Assembly: GCF_007279655.1 (NCBI RefSeq)
Contig: NZ_QKWN01000001.1
Location: 124,001 to 188,000, forward strand
Length of the DNA stretch: 64,000 nt
Origin: Robertkochia solimangrovi
Lineage (GTDB): Bacteria > Bacteroidota > Bacteroidia > Flavobacteriales > Flavobacteriaceae
Reading direction: 5' to 3'
Below are positions 44,347-53,855 of the stretch, one piece after another. The notes beneath the pieces were generated by a model. That model was not told the DNA's origin. It did no database searches and saw only the letters and a program-made list of their open reading frames with translations. Made by a program: the position numbers and the translations under genes. Within the stretch, counting starts at the first letter, position 1. Each line of letters begins with the position of its first letter.

Positions 44347-45957
44347 ATGAAATTGCGAAGACTATCATACTTCAGCCTTTTCTTTGTACTGTTTTTAGGA
44401 TTCCTGAACTGTGCAAAAAGAGGAACTCCAACAGGGGGCCCTAAAGACGAAACACCGCCAAGTATTATTTCTTCAAGGCCGGAAAATAATACGACTAATT
44501 TTAAGGGAAATGAAATTCGCATCACCTTTGACGAATACATTAAATTAAAGGACCTTCAAAAGCAGCTTATCGTCTCTCCGCCTTTGGAATACACCCCTAT
44601 CATTTATCCCCAGGGTAGCGCCAGCAAGTATATTGATATTGAGATCCAGGACACCCTTCAGGAAAACTCCACCTATGTATTTAATTTTGGCCAGAGTGTG
44701 GTTGACAATACTGAAGGAAATCCATACTCTTATTTTTCATATGTTTTCTCTACAGGCGATTACATCGATTCTTTGAATCTTGGTGGTTTTGTCGCTGATG
44801 CAGAACTGAAGAAGCCGGATAATTTTATCTCTGTTATGCTGTATAAGATCGATACCGCATTTACCGATTCTATCATTTATAAAAAGCCTCCTACCTATAT
44901 TACAAATACACTGGACAGTGCGGTTAACTTCAACCTTTCAAATTTGAAAGATGGTAAGTATATGCTTATCGCCATGAAAGACAACGCCGGAGATCACCGA
45001 TTTGATCCAAAATCAGATAAGATCGCCTTTCTGGATCACTATATTGAAGTACCTAACGACACCTTATACCAATTAACCCTATTCAAGGAAATCCCTGCAT
45101 TTCGTGCTACACGACCAAACATGGCATTTAAGAATATGATCACCTTTGGATATGAAGGAGATCCTGAAGGGATGGAAATTAAGCTATTGTCTGACCATCC
45201 GCAGGATTTCAAATACACCACTATAAAAGCCAGTGATAAGGATTCCATCAATTACTACTTCACTCCTTTCGAAACGGATTCATTGCTTTTCGAGGTTGGA
45301 AATAAGAAATTCATCGATACGTTTACGGTAAGAATACGCGATCTCTATAACGATTCTCTCGCATTCAAAGCGCAAAATTCCGGAGCTATCGGATTAGAGG
45401 AAGATTTTATGATCAGCAGCAATGTGCCAATGGAGAGCATCGATGATGCAAAGATCACCATCATGGACAAAGATTCTGTTAATGTACCCTTTACGTTTGA
45501 ATTGGACAAGGTGAAAAACCTGCTCAATTTAAAATGGGAAAAACAGCCTGAACAAAAATACAGGGTTGAAATTTTACCGGAATCTATTACCGATTTCTTT
45601 GAAAAGACCAATGACACATTAAAATATGGGGTTAGCACGAAGAGCCTCGCTGACCTTGGAAGCATTCGAATCAAACTCAGAAATGTTCGTGAATTCCCGC
45701 TGATCCTTCAGCTGACCAATGATAAAGGCGTTGTACAGTACGAACAGATCGTGACTGCCGCAGGATCTGTACCCGAATTTAAGAATATAGATCCTGGAAA
45801 TTACCTCATAAGAGTAATACATGATCGAAATTCCAATGGCAAATGGGATACCGGAAATTACCTGAAAAAGATACAACCCGAAGATATCAGTTATTATCCG
45901 GAATCTGTGGAATTACGCGCAAACTGGGAAATTGAACAAACTTTTACCCTAGAGTAA
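44347..45957 (+). CDS. Ig-like (Big_5) domain lipoprotein
   Basis: A 536-residue lipoprotein (signal MKLRRLSYFSLFFVLF..., Cys about 22, followed by AKRGTPTGGPKDETPPSI). Residues about 35-135 fit the Big_5 Ig-like domain (NEIRITFDEYIKLKDLQKQLIVSPP, STYVFNFGQSVVDNTEGN). The remainder is beta-rich with several acidic stretches and ends with an Ig/prealbumin-like part (NYLIRVIHDRNSNGKWDTG). The start matches a protein set common in Bacteroidota with unknown function, probably at the cell surface. Its stop overlaps the end of the convergent nitrilase-type gene by 14 bases. Confidence 0.8.
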   Translation: MKLRRLSYFSLFFVLFLGFLNCAKRGTPTGGPKDETPPSIISSRPENNTTNFKGNEIRITFDEYIKLKDLQKQLIVSPPLEYTPIIYPQGSASKYIDIEIQDTLQENSTYVFNFGQSVVDNTEGNPYSYFSYVFSTGDYIDSLNLGGFVADAELKKPDNFISVMLYKIDTAFTDSIIYKKPPTYITNTLDSAVNFNLSNLKDGKYMLIAMKDNAGDHRFDPKSDKIAFLDHYIEVPNDTLYQLTLFKEIPAFRATRPNMAFKNMITFGYEGDPEGMEIKLLSDHPQDFKYTTIKASDKDSINYYFTPFETDSLLFEVGNKKFIDTFTVRIRDLYNDSLAFKAQNSGAIGLEEDFMISSNVPMESIDDAKITIMDKDSVNVPFTFELDKVKNLLNLKWEKQPEQKYRVEILPESITDFFEKTNDTLKYGVSTKSLADLGSIRIKLRNVREFPLILQLTNDKGVVQYEQIVTAAGSVPEFKNIDPGNYLIRVIHDRNSNGKWDTGNYLKKIQPEDISYYPESVELRANWEIEQTFTLE

Positions 45958-46723
45958 AAGTATCCTGATCTTTAAGAAACCCTAATTTATCGCGAATTTC
46001 AATCATCGCTGACCTTGATAATTCGGCGATCAGTATTTCTTCAGTTTCGGAGTAACATAATTGATACCCTAATGGATCATAGGCACTACTGGCTCCTGTA
46101 TACGGATACCCGTTCCCGTCCTTTCCAACCCTGTTCACACCAATGACGTATGACATATTCTCGATCGCCCGGGCCTTTAATAAAGCGCTCCATGCACCTA
46201 TTCGCATTTCCGGCCAGTTAGCCACATAGATGGCCAGATCATAATCGAGATTATTTCTGGACCATACAGGGAACCGAAGATCATAACAGATCTGTGGAAA
46301 AATACGCCAACCCTTGTAGCTAACAACAACACGCTCAGTACCGGGTGTATAGCTCTTATCTTCACCGGCCAATGTAAAGCAATGGCGCTTGTCATAGAAT
46401 AAATAATTCCCTTCCGGATACACAAACATGAAACGGTTATAAAAACGATTGTCTTCATTGATTACAAGACTCCCACAAATCGCTATATCCAATTCCCTGG
46501 CTAATCGCATCATCCAATTCACCGTATCATCATCCATCCCTTCCGCCACCGCAGCAGCATCCATTGTAAAGCCGGTAGAAAACATTTCCGGAAGAATGAC
46601 AAGATCCGCTTGTTCATTCGACAAAACCTTACGTATTTGAGATTCGAAACGGATTCTATTCTGTGCAGGGGCCTCCCAAACTAAATCAGCTTGTACAAGG
46701 GCAGTTTTTAACCGGTCACGCAT
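45944..46723 (-). CDS. carbon-nitrogen hydrolase, omega-amidase (YafV-like)
   Basis: A 259-residue nitrilase-superfamily amidase with all catalytic residues: E46 in LPEMFSTGF, K112 in YDKRHCF and C146 in QICYDLRFP. The closest well-known group is YafV/Nit2 omega-amidase, which hydrolyses alpha-ketoglutaramate. It is 42 bases after the DUF5689 lipoprotein gene and in the same direction, so it may be the third gene of that unit. A direct role in nucleic-acid use is not evident. Confidence 0.9.
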   Translation of the reverse strand: MRDRLKTALVQADLVWEAPAQNRIRFESQIRKVLSNEQADLVILPEMFSTGFTMDAAAVAEGMDDDTVNWMMRLARELDIAICGSLVINEDNRFYNRFMFVYPEGNYLFYDKRHCFTLAGEDKSYTPGTERVVVSYKGWRIFPQICYDLRFPVWSRNNLDYDLAIYVANWPEMRIGAWSALLKARAIENMSYVIGVNRVGKDGNGYPYTGASSAYDPLGYQLCYSETEEILIAELSRSAMIEIRDKLGFLKDQDTFTLG

Positions 46724-46765
46724 AACTCATGAATTCTAATATTCCCTAAAATTAAGCAAAGAAGT

Positions 46766-49435
46766 TCAATTCCTCATACCAGGAGTAAAATCATCAGGAG
46801 CGGTCTGAGGTTTACGCATACTCCCTGATACCCCGGAATTGTTCCATATGTTCCACTCAGAATAATCATAGACCGAATTGTTATAGTTTACCTCCTTTTT
46901 ACGGAGCACTCTTCCATCCTCAAAATCATGATTGGTTCCTGTACCATCCTCTCCTGGAATTCCGAAAATATCAACCTGACCACCATTACCATCTATCAAA
47001 ACTATGGTGTCATCGCCATTGGAATCTGCAGCACTCCCTCCCCCTCCTACACAAGTTGCATCAAACCCATACGTCTGTAAAAAACCATCCGCATCGGCAG
47101 CAATCACTAAGGTTCCCCCTGGGGGAATCTCATAACCGCTAAGTTCGATAACGGAAGCCGGAGTGTAGTTCAAGTTATCATTGGTATACCTCCTGATCTC
47201 CCAATCTTTCAGATTCACCGTCTGATCACCTGAATTAGCAAGTTCCACAAAGCGACCGTTAACAGTCGAACTAGTATTGACCGGATCAGCGATTTCGGAA
47301 ATGAACACTTGTCTGCTCGTGTAATATTCAGAGCAGTCCGATCTTTCCATACTCAGATCAAGATCGTTCGTATTTCGGATCATAAAATCATCCCTCCATT
47401 TAAAAAAAGTAATACTTCCACTCCCTCCCAGTACTGTATTCCCATAAAAATAAGCCTCCGGCAATATCGTTAATGACAATTCATTATAGCAATCCGAAAC
47501 CACCAACTGCTCTTCAAAAACCGCATTGGAATTTTCCGGTTGCATATGTTCTATTTCTAACAAAGTTCCCTGAGACATATTTGGCAAAATGTCAGGGGAT
47601 ACCGAAATTGGCGTAATCGCTTCTAAGGTCCCCACAGCCCTGATCAACTCTTCGGATACACCCGAGATCATTGGAACCCCTGCTTTAATTTCCAGTCTGG
47701 CTCCCGCCAAACCCACTTCAATCCCTGAATTAAGATCCCATTCATGGTCATAACCCAGATCGAAACCTACCCCCATAGTTCCGTCTTGCAAAATCAATGA
47801 CCGTGGTTCAAAGTTTTTTGAATTACGATCCGTGATCACCACCCCCTTAATTTTTATATTCTTCCTGATCGGATCGGATTCACCTGCATATTCACTCATA
47901 AAATCTTGTAAAGACATTTGATCTGCCAGGTCGAGAATGTCACAAGCAGTCGCGGTAGAATTGCCTATATCCCTTAGATCACGAATACGAATCTGATAGC
48001 CCTTGTCATATTCAAGAATACCTGTGATATTACCGATCAAATGGGGAGCTTCCATCACCGCCCCTTCAAAGTTTGAAGAAATCTTCATCACCAACATACT
48101 TCCGTAACAATCAATAAGTAACTTTACGTCATCATCTGCCGGCTTTAAAGAACCCGAATCCAAAAACTGAACATCCCTAAGGGTCACCAGTGAACCCAGA
48201 TGTTTCGCTTCGACCTCGGCAATGGATAACCTTTCAGTGTCAGTAGTATACTGGTCTCCGGTCAGGTAGAGATATCGATAACATTCTTCCAGCGGAATAG
48301 CTTCAACACTACCGGGAACTTGACGGAATATTTCCGGAACTCCATTAACTTCCCTTAGTAAAAGTCCACTGGCATCAACTACCAATACAGATCCTATCGT
48401 ATAGCCTTCACCGAAGATTCGGTTTCCATCGATCGGGATACGAATTCCATTATTTCCTTCCTGAACATAGAGTTCCCGGTTAAAATTTCCGGATTCATCA
48501 TCCGCCGTAATCACTCCTGTAAAAATGGTGCCATCAGAAAGCTTTACTCCCTCAACGGTCATCAAATTCCACAATTCACCAATAGATATATTGGGTTTAG
48601 GGATTTCGCAGGTCACCGAAAAATCTCCACATCTCAGGCCCGTCATATCAAGATCCGCCGGTTCACTAATACTTATCGCGAAGCCCGAAGAAATTTTTCT
48701 TAATACTCCGATCACTGCACCATGACCGGTTGGCATGGGTATCGTTGCCAATTCAGAATAACCGCTGGTAACCAGCTTCAATTTACTACCCATACAATCC
48801 TGAAGTTGCCGCTCCGTAGTTTCTTCTGAAACGGCTAAAGTTTGACAAATTTCATCTGGAATCGCCTCTACATCAACGATCTTTACCAATGTGTTCAAAT
48901 CAGCATCCCTGAGTTCGGAAACCGAACGCTCAACCGGTATTACCTTTCGACCGGTATTACAACTTTTATATACATGCTGAGGAATGGCTAAAGCCGGCAA
49001 CCTTCCCACCGCGGGATTTCCATAAGCATTAAAAATTCCCCCTATTAGAATTTCGCCTCTCTTTTTCTCAACATATAATCCTTTTAAAGAGATGATCAAT
49101 GAGTCGCCCGGTTGATACCACCGATATGCATCATTAAGATCAGCATTCAAACAAATACCTATTGTTGGATCTGAATATTTATCCTGCAGGTATATCTTCC
49201 CATAATTATTCCCATATTGATCACTGGAATTAACGATTCCTGAAACTACAAGATCCTGTGTTATCAAAGTCGGCTCCTCTTTAGCCATACCTTTTAACTC
49301 CGGAAGCAGCAGGTTGACTTCCGGGATATCACCCAAACAGGGATCAGTAATCTGTAACGTATCATTTCTATCGCATTGAAAGAAAAGAAAACAAACGGTT
49401 ATCAATAGTAAGACAGGTTTCCGGTTCACCTTCAT
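46766..49435 (-). CDS. DUF5689 / lamin-tail-domain lipoprotein
   Basis: An 889-residue lipoprotein (signal to lipobox FFQC). The ATG at 49435 is preferred to a TTG two codons upstream. It carries at least three OB-like DUF5689 modules: about 40-260 (LVVSGIVNSSDQYGNNYGKIYLQD), 280-480 (FTGVITADDESGNFNRELYVQE) and 500-700 (IKGVVITDRNSKNFEPRSLILQD). A lamin-tail domain lies at about 735-860 (VFISEIADPVNTSSTVNGRFVELANSG). Lamin-tail domains are found on secreted nucleases such as Shewanella ExeM. It lies 11 bases after the TonB receptor gene, like a SusD-type partner. Its likely job is to bind a polymer at the surface, perhaps DNA. Confidence 0.82.
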   Translation of the reverse strand: MKVNRKPVLLLITVCFLFFQCDRNDTLQITDPCLGDIPEVNLLLPELKGMAKEEPTLITQDLVVSGIVNSSDQYGNNYGKIYLQDKYSDPTIGICLNADLNDAYRWYQPGDSLIISLKGLYVEKKRGEILIGGIFNAYGNPAVGRLPALAIPQHVYKSCNTGRKVIPVERSVSELRDADLNTLVKIVDVEAIPDEICQTLAVSEETTERQLQDCMGSKLKLVTSGYSELATIPMPTGHGAVIGVLRKISSGFAISISEPADLDMTGLRCGDFSVTCEIPKPNISIGELWNLMTVEGVKLSDGTIFTGVITADDESGNFNRELYVQEGNNGIRIPIDGNRIFGEGYTIGSVLVVDASGLLLREVNGVPEIFRQVPGSVEAIPLEECYRYLYLTGDQYTTDTERLSIAEVEAKHLGSLVTLRDVQFLDSGSLKPADDDVKLLIDCYGSMLVMKISSNFEGAVMEAPHLIGNITGILEYDKGYQIRIRDLRDIGNSTATACDILDLADQMSLQDFMSEYAGESDPIRKNIKIKGVVITDRNSKNFEPRSLILQDGTMGVGFDLGYDHEWDLNSGIEVGLAGARLEIKAGVPMISGVSEELIRAVGTLEAITPISVSPDILPNMSQGTLLEIEHMQPENSNAVFEEQLVVSDCYNELSLTILPEAYFYGNTVLGGSGSITFFKWRDDFMIRNTNDLDLSMERSDCSEYYTSRQVFISEIADPVNTSSTVNGRFVELANSGDQTVNLKDWEIRRYTNDNLNYTPASVIELSGYEIPPGGTLVIAADADGFLQTYGFDATCVGGGGSAADSNGDDTIVLIDGNGGQVDIFGIPGEDGTGTNHDFEDGRVLRKKEVNYNNSVYDYSEWNIWNNSGVSGSMRKPQTAPDDFTPGMRN

Positions 49436-49446
49436 AGGCAATACAT

Positions 49447-52176
49447 TTAAAAGTTAATCGCTAAATTGAGAAAGTAGGTCCGGCCTGACCCATACCAGTA
49501 TTTCGGCCCAAATGACGGATTACCACTTAGCCTATCTTCATATAAGGCCTTAAAATTTGCTTTTCGATTCTGCTCATAACCACCGGATCTATAGCTATGG
49601 TCGAACAGGTTGTTCACACTTAAGAACAAACTCACATAGGTGTTATCAATGCGCCATGATTTACCACCGATAAAATTCAAAAGATATATAGGATCCAATT
49701 TTTCCTCCCTCAGCAATAATCCGATATTTTCGACGGTAGCCTCTGAAAAATCCTCACCTGTTTCCGGATCGACAGAGAAACTTTCTGTTCTGCTGATCGT
49801 GGATATACCGGGGTAATTCTGCCCCAGATAATTCATGGATAAACCGAACCACCAATATTGCTGAGCCCTGAATTCGATTCCCGCAGACAAAGCGATCTGC
49901 GGTCCGGTGTTTAGGTGGTAGCCTTTGATCTTCGCTTTACCCAAATTTGCATATCCAGTCGTATTTATTTGATCTTCATTTTCGTCAGCAGTATCGAAAC
50001 TGATTGCTATATCCGGGTCATTGAGATATTTATAATCTCCCCATGCAACCACCCCATTTACTTTAAGTTCGGAGGTAAGACTATATTCAACACCCAACTC
50101 CATCCCTTTATAACCTCTGTCGATACCGGTTACAATCTCCTGTACAAAATCACTTCCAAGTCCGCCTTCGAAATAGAAGAAATTAATATCGGTTCCACTT
50201 AAAGCACGATAATAGTACATTGAAAACAGCATTCTCAAATCCGGATAATCCAATTGGTAATCCAAAGACACCGCCTGTATCTTTTCGTTTCTGAGATTTC
50301 CTACCGTTCTGTCATGCTCCCTGGGATTGATGAATATTAAATCCGGGGTTGGAATTATCTGCAGGTACGCTGCATCCAGTTTTAACCGATGTCTTCCGGT
50401 TATTGCATATGCAGTACCTGCCTTCAGTGAAAGTCCGGAAGAAATGACACTTTTACTTTTCCCAAATGAAGATGCGGAATAACGTTCATTTAAAAACCTT
50501 CCTTCGCGATGAACTACAGCTCCCGAATATTCTAATGCAAAGTAATTATGCCAATTGGATTTATTGAGTTCAAATTTTCCGACGCCCGTAAAATCTGTTA
50601 ATTTCAAAAGATAATTATAGTTGAAAAGGTCTCCTTCAACTTTCCATAATTTTCCGTTCACATCATTGGAAGTATTTGAAAATGAATCCTGATCGAGATG
50701 ACCCGAAGCACCCAGCAGATCCGTGATTCTTGCAAAATTATGGGAACTGGTATTCCTTTCCTTGGCAGCAACCACAATTCTACTCTCAGCAAAAGGTTCG
50801 AATGCCACCCGAATCTTTCCGGATATACTTTGTTCCTTTGCAACATCATCATATAGGAGATATGCCGCAGCCCCCTTTTGGGAAAATGACTGGTTAGCCG
50901 CAAACAAATTCTCCCAATTGACCTGAGAATTCTCATTAAATCCCAGTGCTGCAAGACGAGCATTCTCAAAATTCCCTCCGTGATTGATATAATAGGAAGG
51001 TAAGTATCGATAATAATCCGGATATGGATTCGGGGCATTGTAATACCCCAGACGGGAAGAAGAATTAGGTCCGAATCTATATTGAAATCCGAACTGGAGA
51101 TTCCATTGCTTTCGTTTTGTTGTATATACGAACTGAAATAAAGGTCTTTCATACTTTTTCACCCTGGTGTTCCTAATTTCCGATTGCACAGACCCCCAAT
51201 AAGGATTGTATCGCTCTCCACCCAAGCTATGTACTTCCTCCGTTACCGCGGCATTACCAGCTCTTCTCACGGGGGTATACCAACCTAACACCACTAGCTT
51301 ACTAAAATCAGAAAATCTGTATTCTAACCCAGCGAAAATTGCCAGAGCGTTATAAGGGGTGCCGTTCATGTACCCTGTCTCTCCTTTCCTGACAGATCCT
51401 GACATACTCCAGGCGAACTTTTTATTCTTAATCCCTGAACTATACGTAGCCATCATTCTTTTTGAATAGGATCTGTTCGACACAGATACTGAAAGTCGTA
51501 ATCCTTTTCGAAGGGAAGAGGGAATTACCCGCATATTGACAGAACCAGCCAAACTTCCAAAAAGATCTGAATTAAGAGCATGACCCCCCTCAACCTCCTG
51601 ATCTCGTAAAACATCGTTTAATCCTCCCCAATTACTCCATATCGCGCTCCCACTAATCGGATCATTGAGTTTTATACCATTTAGAGAAACGTCCCTATAG
51701 CCGGTATCAAAACCTCTGGATCGATAAAACGCCTGGCCGAAATCAAATGCAGCTTTACGTCGAAATACGGGAGTATTCGAATTTAACACAATGTAGTTCT
51801 GCCCTGTATTTTCATAGTTATTGGACTCTATTCCATCAGGCAAAACGATAATATCGTCTTGCTCATAACTTTTTATAGGCTCCAAAAAGATCTCACCCAA
51901 TACTCTATTTTGAAGAATAACTATGGGAAATGATCGCGTTATATAATGCTCAGCAGATAATAATAGGGTATAATGACCTGGAAGCAACGTTTTAAATTCA
52001 AAATAACCGTCAGCATCGGTAGTAGTAATAACAGCTTTTTCCTTAAGTCTTACTGTGACACCAGATATAGGTTCTTTTGAAAACTCATCAAGCACTTTTC
52101 CTTCTAAGGAATTCTCTTGTGACAGTGAGGATATGCAATACAAATTACACATTACTAATATTAATCTCATGGACAT
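49447..52176 (-). CDS. TonB-dependent receptor paired with DUF5689 lipoprotein
   Basis: A 909-residue outer-membrane receptor. After the signal (to about 19) comes a carboxypeptidase-like domain (about 24-98, EGKVLDEFSKEPISGVTVRLKEK), a plug (about 130-225; QAFYRSRGFDTGYRDVSLNGIKLN, SGSAIWSNWGGLNDVLRDQEVEGG), and a barrel ending in TYFLNLAINF. It is divergent from the secreted nuclease gene, 65 bases apart, and 11 bases ahead of the lipoprotein. The combination suggests import of DNA or nucleic-acid fragments. The start at ATG 52176 competes with an ATG two codons later. Confidence 0.85.
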   Translation of the reverse strand: MSMRLILVMCNLYCISSLSQENSLEGKVLDEFSKEPISGVTVRLKEKAVITTTDADGYFEFKTLLPGHYTLLLSAEHYITRSFPIVILQNRVLGEIFLEPIKSYEQDDIIVLPDGIESNNYENTGQNYIVLNSNTPVFRRKAAFDFGQAFYRSRGFDTGYRDVSLNGIKLNDPISGSAIWSNWGGLNDVLRDQEVEGGHALNSDLFGSLAGSVNMRVIPSSLRKGLRLSVSVSNRSYSKRMMATYSSGIKNKKFAWSMSGSVRKGETGYMNGTPYNALAIFAGLEYRFSDFSKLVVLGWYTPVRRAGNAAVTEEVHSLGGERYNPYWGSVQSEIRNTRVKKYERPLFQFVYTTKRKQWNLQFGFQYRFGPNSSSRLGYYNAPNPYPDYYRYLPSYYINHGGNFENARLAALGFNENSQVNWENLFAANQSFSQKGAAAYLLYDDVAKEQSISGKIRVAFEPFAESRIVVAAKERNTSSHNFARITDLLGASGHLDQDSFSNTSNDVNGKLWKVEGDLFNYNYLLKLTDFTGVGKFELNKSNWHNYFALEYSGAVVHREGRFLNERYSASSFGKSKSVISSGLSLKAGTAYAITGRHRLKLDAAYLQIIPTPDLIFINPREHDRTVGNLRNEKIQAVSLDYQLDYPDLRMLFSMYYYRALSGTDINFFYFEGGLGSDFVQEIVTGIDRGYKGMELGVEYSLTSELKVNGVVAWGDYKYLNDPDIAISFDTADENEDQINTTGYANLGKAKIKGYHLNTGPQIALSAGIEFRAQQYWWFGLSMNYLGQNYPGISTISRTESFSVDPETGEDFSEATVENIGLLLREEKLDPIYLLNFIGGKSWRIDNTYVSLFLSVNNLFDHSYRSGGYEQNRKANFKALYEDRLSGNPSFGPKYWYGSGRTYFLNLAINF

Positions 52177-52241
52177 TGTTTCATTATTGTGAATTTAAAA
52201 CTATAGAATATTTTCTATATTTAAAGGATAATTACGATCCC

Positions 52242-53270
52242 ATGAAATATATTCTGATCCTTCTGACCCTTATGTCCATATCTGTGAGCGCCCAAATGGA
52301 CAAATACCAATTAGTATTGATCGCCTTTTACAATGCTGAAAACCTTTTCGACACTTCCAGAGACACCCTGATTCTGGATAATGCCCGTACTCCCGGAGGA
52401 AGATATCAATGGACTGAAGAGCGATATCAGAAAAAATTAAGAAATCTGGCAAAGGTTTTAGCCAATATCGGCGCTGCTCCATACCTGAGAATGCCCGATA
52501 TTATAGGACTTGCTGAAATAGAAAATCGAAAAGTGCTGGAAGACCTGATCACTACCGGGTCATTACAGCGATATCCATTAGGGATTCTACATATTAATTC
52601 GCCCGATGAAAGAGGTATTGATACGGCAATTATCTATAATCGTGACACCTTTATACCGGTATCTGTAAAAGCACATCCCTTACGAATTTACTCAGAGGAA
52701 GGATTCCGCGACTATACCCGCGATCTATTTCTGGTTTCCGGGTATTTGAAAGGAGAATTGGTTTATATTATGGTAAATCACTGGCCTTCCCGAGGGGGTG
52801 GAAAAAGAAGTGTATTCAACCGTGAAATTGCTGCCCGACAGGTAAAACGTAAAACAGATTCCATCCTATATAGAAACAGTGCGGCTAAGATCATCATTAT
52901 GGGGGATTTCAATGACAATCCAACCGATCATAGCATAAAAGACATAATGAAAACTTCCGGTAACAGGCAAACTATCAGTAAAGGTCAATTGTTCAATACG
53001 ACCGAGAAACTGTATAAATCCGGATTAGGTACTCATGCCTATCGCGATGAATGGAATTGTTTTGACCAGTTTATGATCAGCCAAGGATTATTAAATAATA
53101 GTAAAGGATATCGATATTGGCGTTCAGGCATCTTTAATCCGGCATTTCTGAGACAAAAGAAAGGCCGCTACAAAGGTTATCCTTTTCGAACTTATTCAGG
53201 CTTGAACTATACGGGTGGATACAGTGATCATTTCCCGGTTTATCTATACCTGATCCAACAGATTAATTAA
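52242..53270 (+). CDS. secreted endonuclease/exonuclease/phosphatase-family nuclease
   Basis: A 342-residue exported protein with a signal peptide (MKYILILLTLMSISVSA). The catalytic set of the DNase I-like fold is visible: FYNAENLFD (Asn), GLAEIENRKVL (metal Glu), YIMVNHWPSRGGG, MGDFNDNPTD and GGYSDHFPVYL. The Ser/Arg-Gly-Gly after HWP is typical of the large extracellular nucleases. I start at the ATG at 52242. An open frame reaches back to 52077, but it would overlap the divergent receptor gene and hide the signal peptide. With the neighbours it probably degrades extracellular DNA or RNA. Confidence 0.88.
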   Translation: MKYILILLTLMSISVSAQMDKYQLVLIAFYNAENLFDTSRDTLILDNARTPGGRYQWTEERYQKKLRNLAKVLANIGAAPYLRMPDIIGLAEIENRKVLEDLITTGSLQRYPLGILHINSPDERGIDTAIIYNRDTFIPVSVKAHPLRIYSEEGFRDYTRDLFLVSGYLKGELVYIMVNHWPSRGGGKRSVFNREIAARQVKRKTDSILYRNSAAKIIIMGDFNDNPTDHSIKDIMKTSGNRQTISKGQLFNTTEKLYKSGLGTHAYRDEWNCFDQFMISQGLLNNSKGYRYWRSGIFNPAFLRQKKGRYKGYPFRTYSGLNYTGGYSDHFPVYLYLIQQIN

Positions 53271-53276
53271 AGAGAT

Positions 53277-53720
53277 TTAGGCCAACCAAATATCGTAAGG
53301 AATACGAAGTAGGATCAATACGAGTCCGATACCATAGAATAAAGCGATCTTCCCGAATTTACGTTTAGAACTCACCTCTTTCTTATGCTTACTCCAACCG
53401 ATCGTGATCAAAGCAACAGCGATAAGATTAGTAACCGGGTGTTCCACAAGGATCAGACGAAGCAGGCTATCGCCCATAACGCCACCGGTTTGCCAGGCAT
53501 CAAAACGAGGTGTCATAAAATAAAGCACGAGTCCGAGCAATAATTGTATATGCGTAAAAATAAGCGCAAACAAGCTAACTCTAAGATCTTTAGCCATAGT
53601 AAAGTCCTTATTCTTGAAATAACCCGTTAGGGCATTTAAAACAGCGATAACAAGAATGATCAGTGTAAAATAAGCCCAATATGAATGAAGGGTGTTTACA
53701 ACGCTATAGGCAGAACTCAT
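53277..53720 (-). CDS. four-helix membrane protein, possible heme binder
   Basis: A 147-residue inner-membrane protein with four predicted helices (about 13-31, 50-68, 85-104 and 124-143). Histidines lie near helix ends (VNTLHSYWAYFTL, LIFTHIQLLLGLVLYF, LVEHPVTNLIAVALI), which would suit heme b or quinone binding. I recall similar flavobacterial proteins being labelled cytochrome b-like, but I cannot name a family with certainty. Its stop is 6 bases from the stop of the convergent nuclease gene. It is transcribed alone. Confidence 0.65.
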   Translation of the reverse strand: MSSAYSVVNTLHSYWAYFTLIILVIAVLNALTGYFKNKDFTMAKDLRVSLFALIFTHIQLLLGLVLYFMTPRFDAWQTGGVMGDSLLRLILVEHPVTNLIAVALITIGWSKHKKEVSSKRKFGKIALFYGIGLVLILLRIPYDIWLA

Positions 53721-53799
53721 GATTATATATATTGAAGTTGAACGTTCAAATGTAAGGATTTTTACCCATATCGGATATAACTCAAACGAAACTAAAATA

Positions 53800-53834
53800 A
53801 AAAAACCTGCAAGTTCAATACCTGCAGGTTTTTT
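53800..53834 (-). terminator. terminator of the 53.9-56.5 kb TonB receptor gene
   Basis: A 12-bp perfect stem (53800-53811 with 53823-53834) with A/T outer pairs. It begins 22 bases after the receptor stop on the minus strand. Confidence 0.85.
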
Positions 53835-53855
53835 ATATACTGTGATAGAATACTC

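Noticed and set aside
52077-52241. 55-residue N-terminal extension of the nuclease
   Set aside because: It overlaps the divergent receptor gene and would place the signal peptide inside the protein; the ATG at 52242 starts exactly at the signal.
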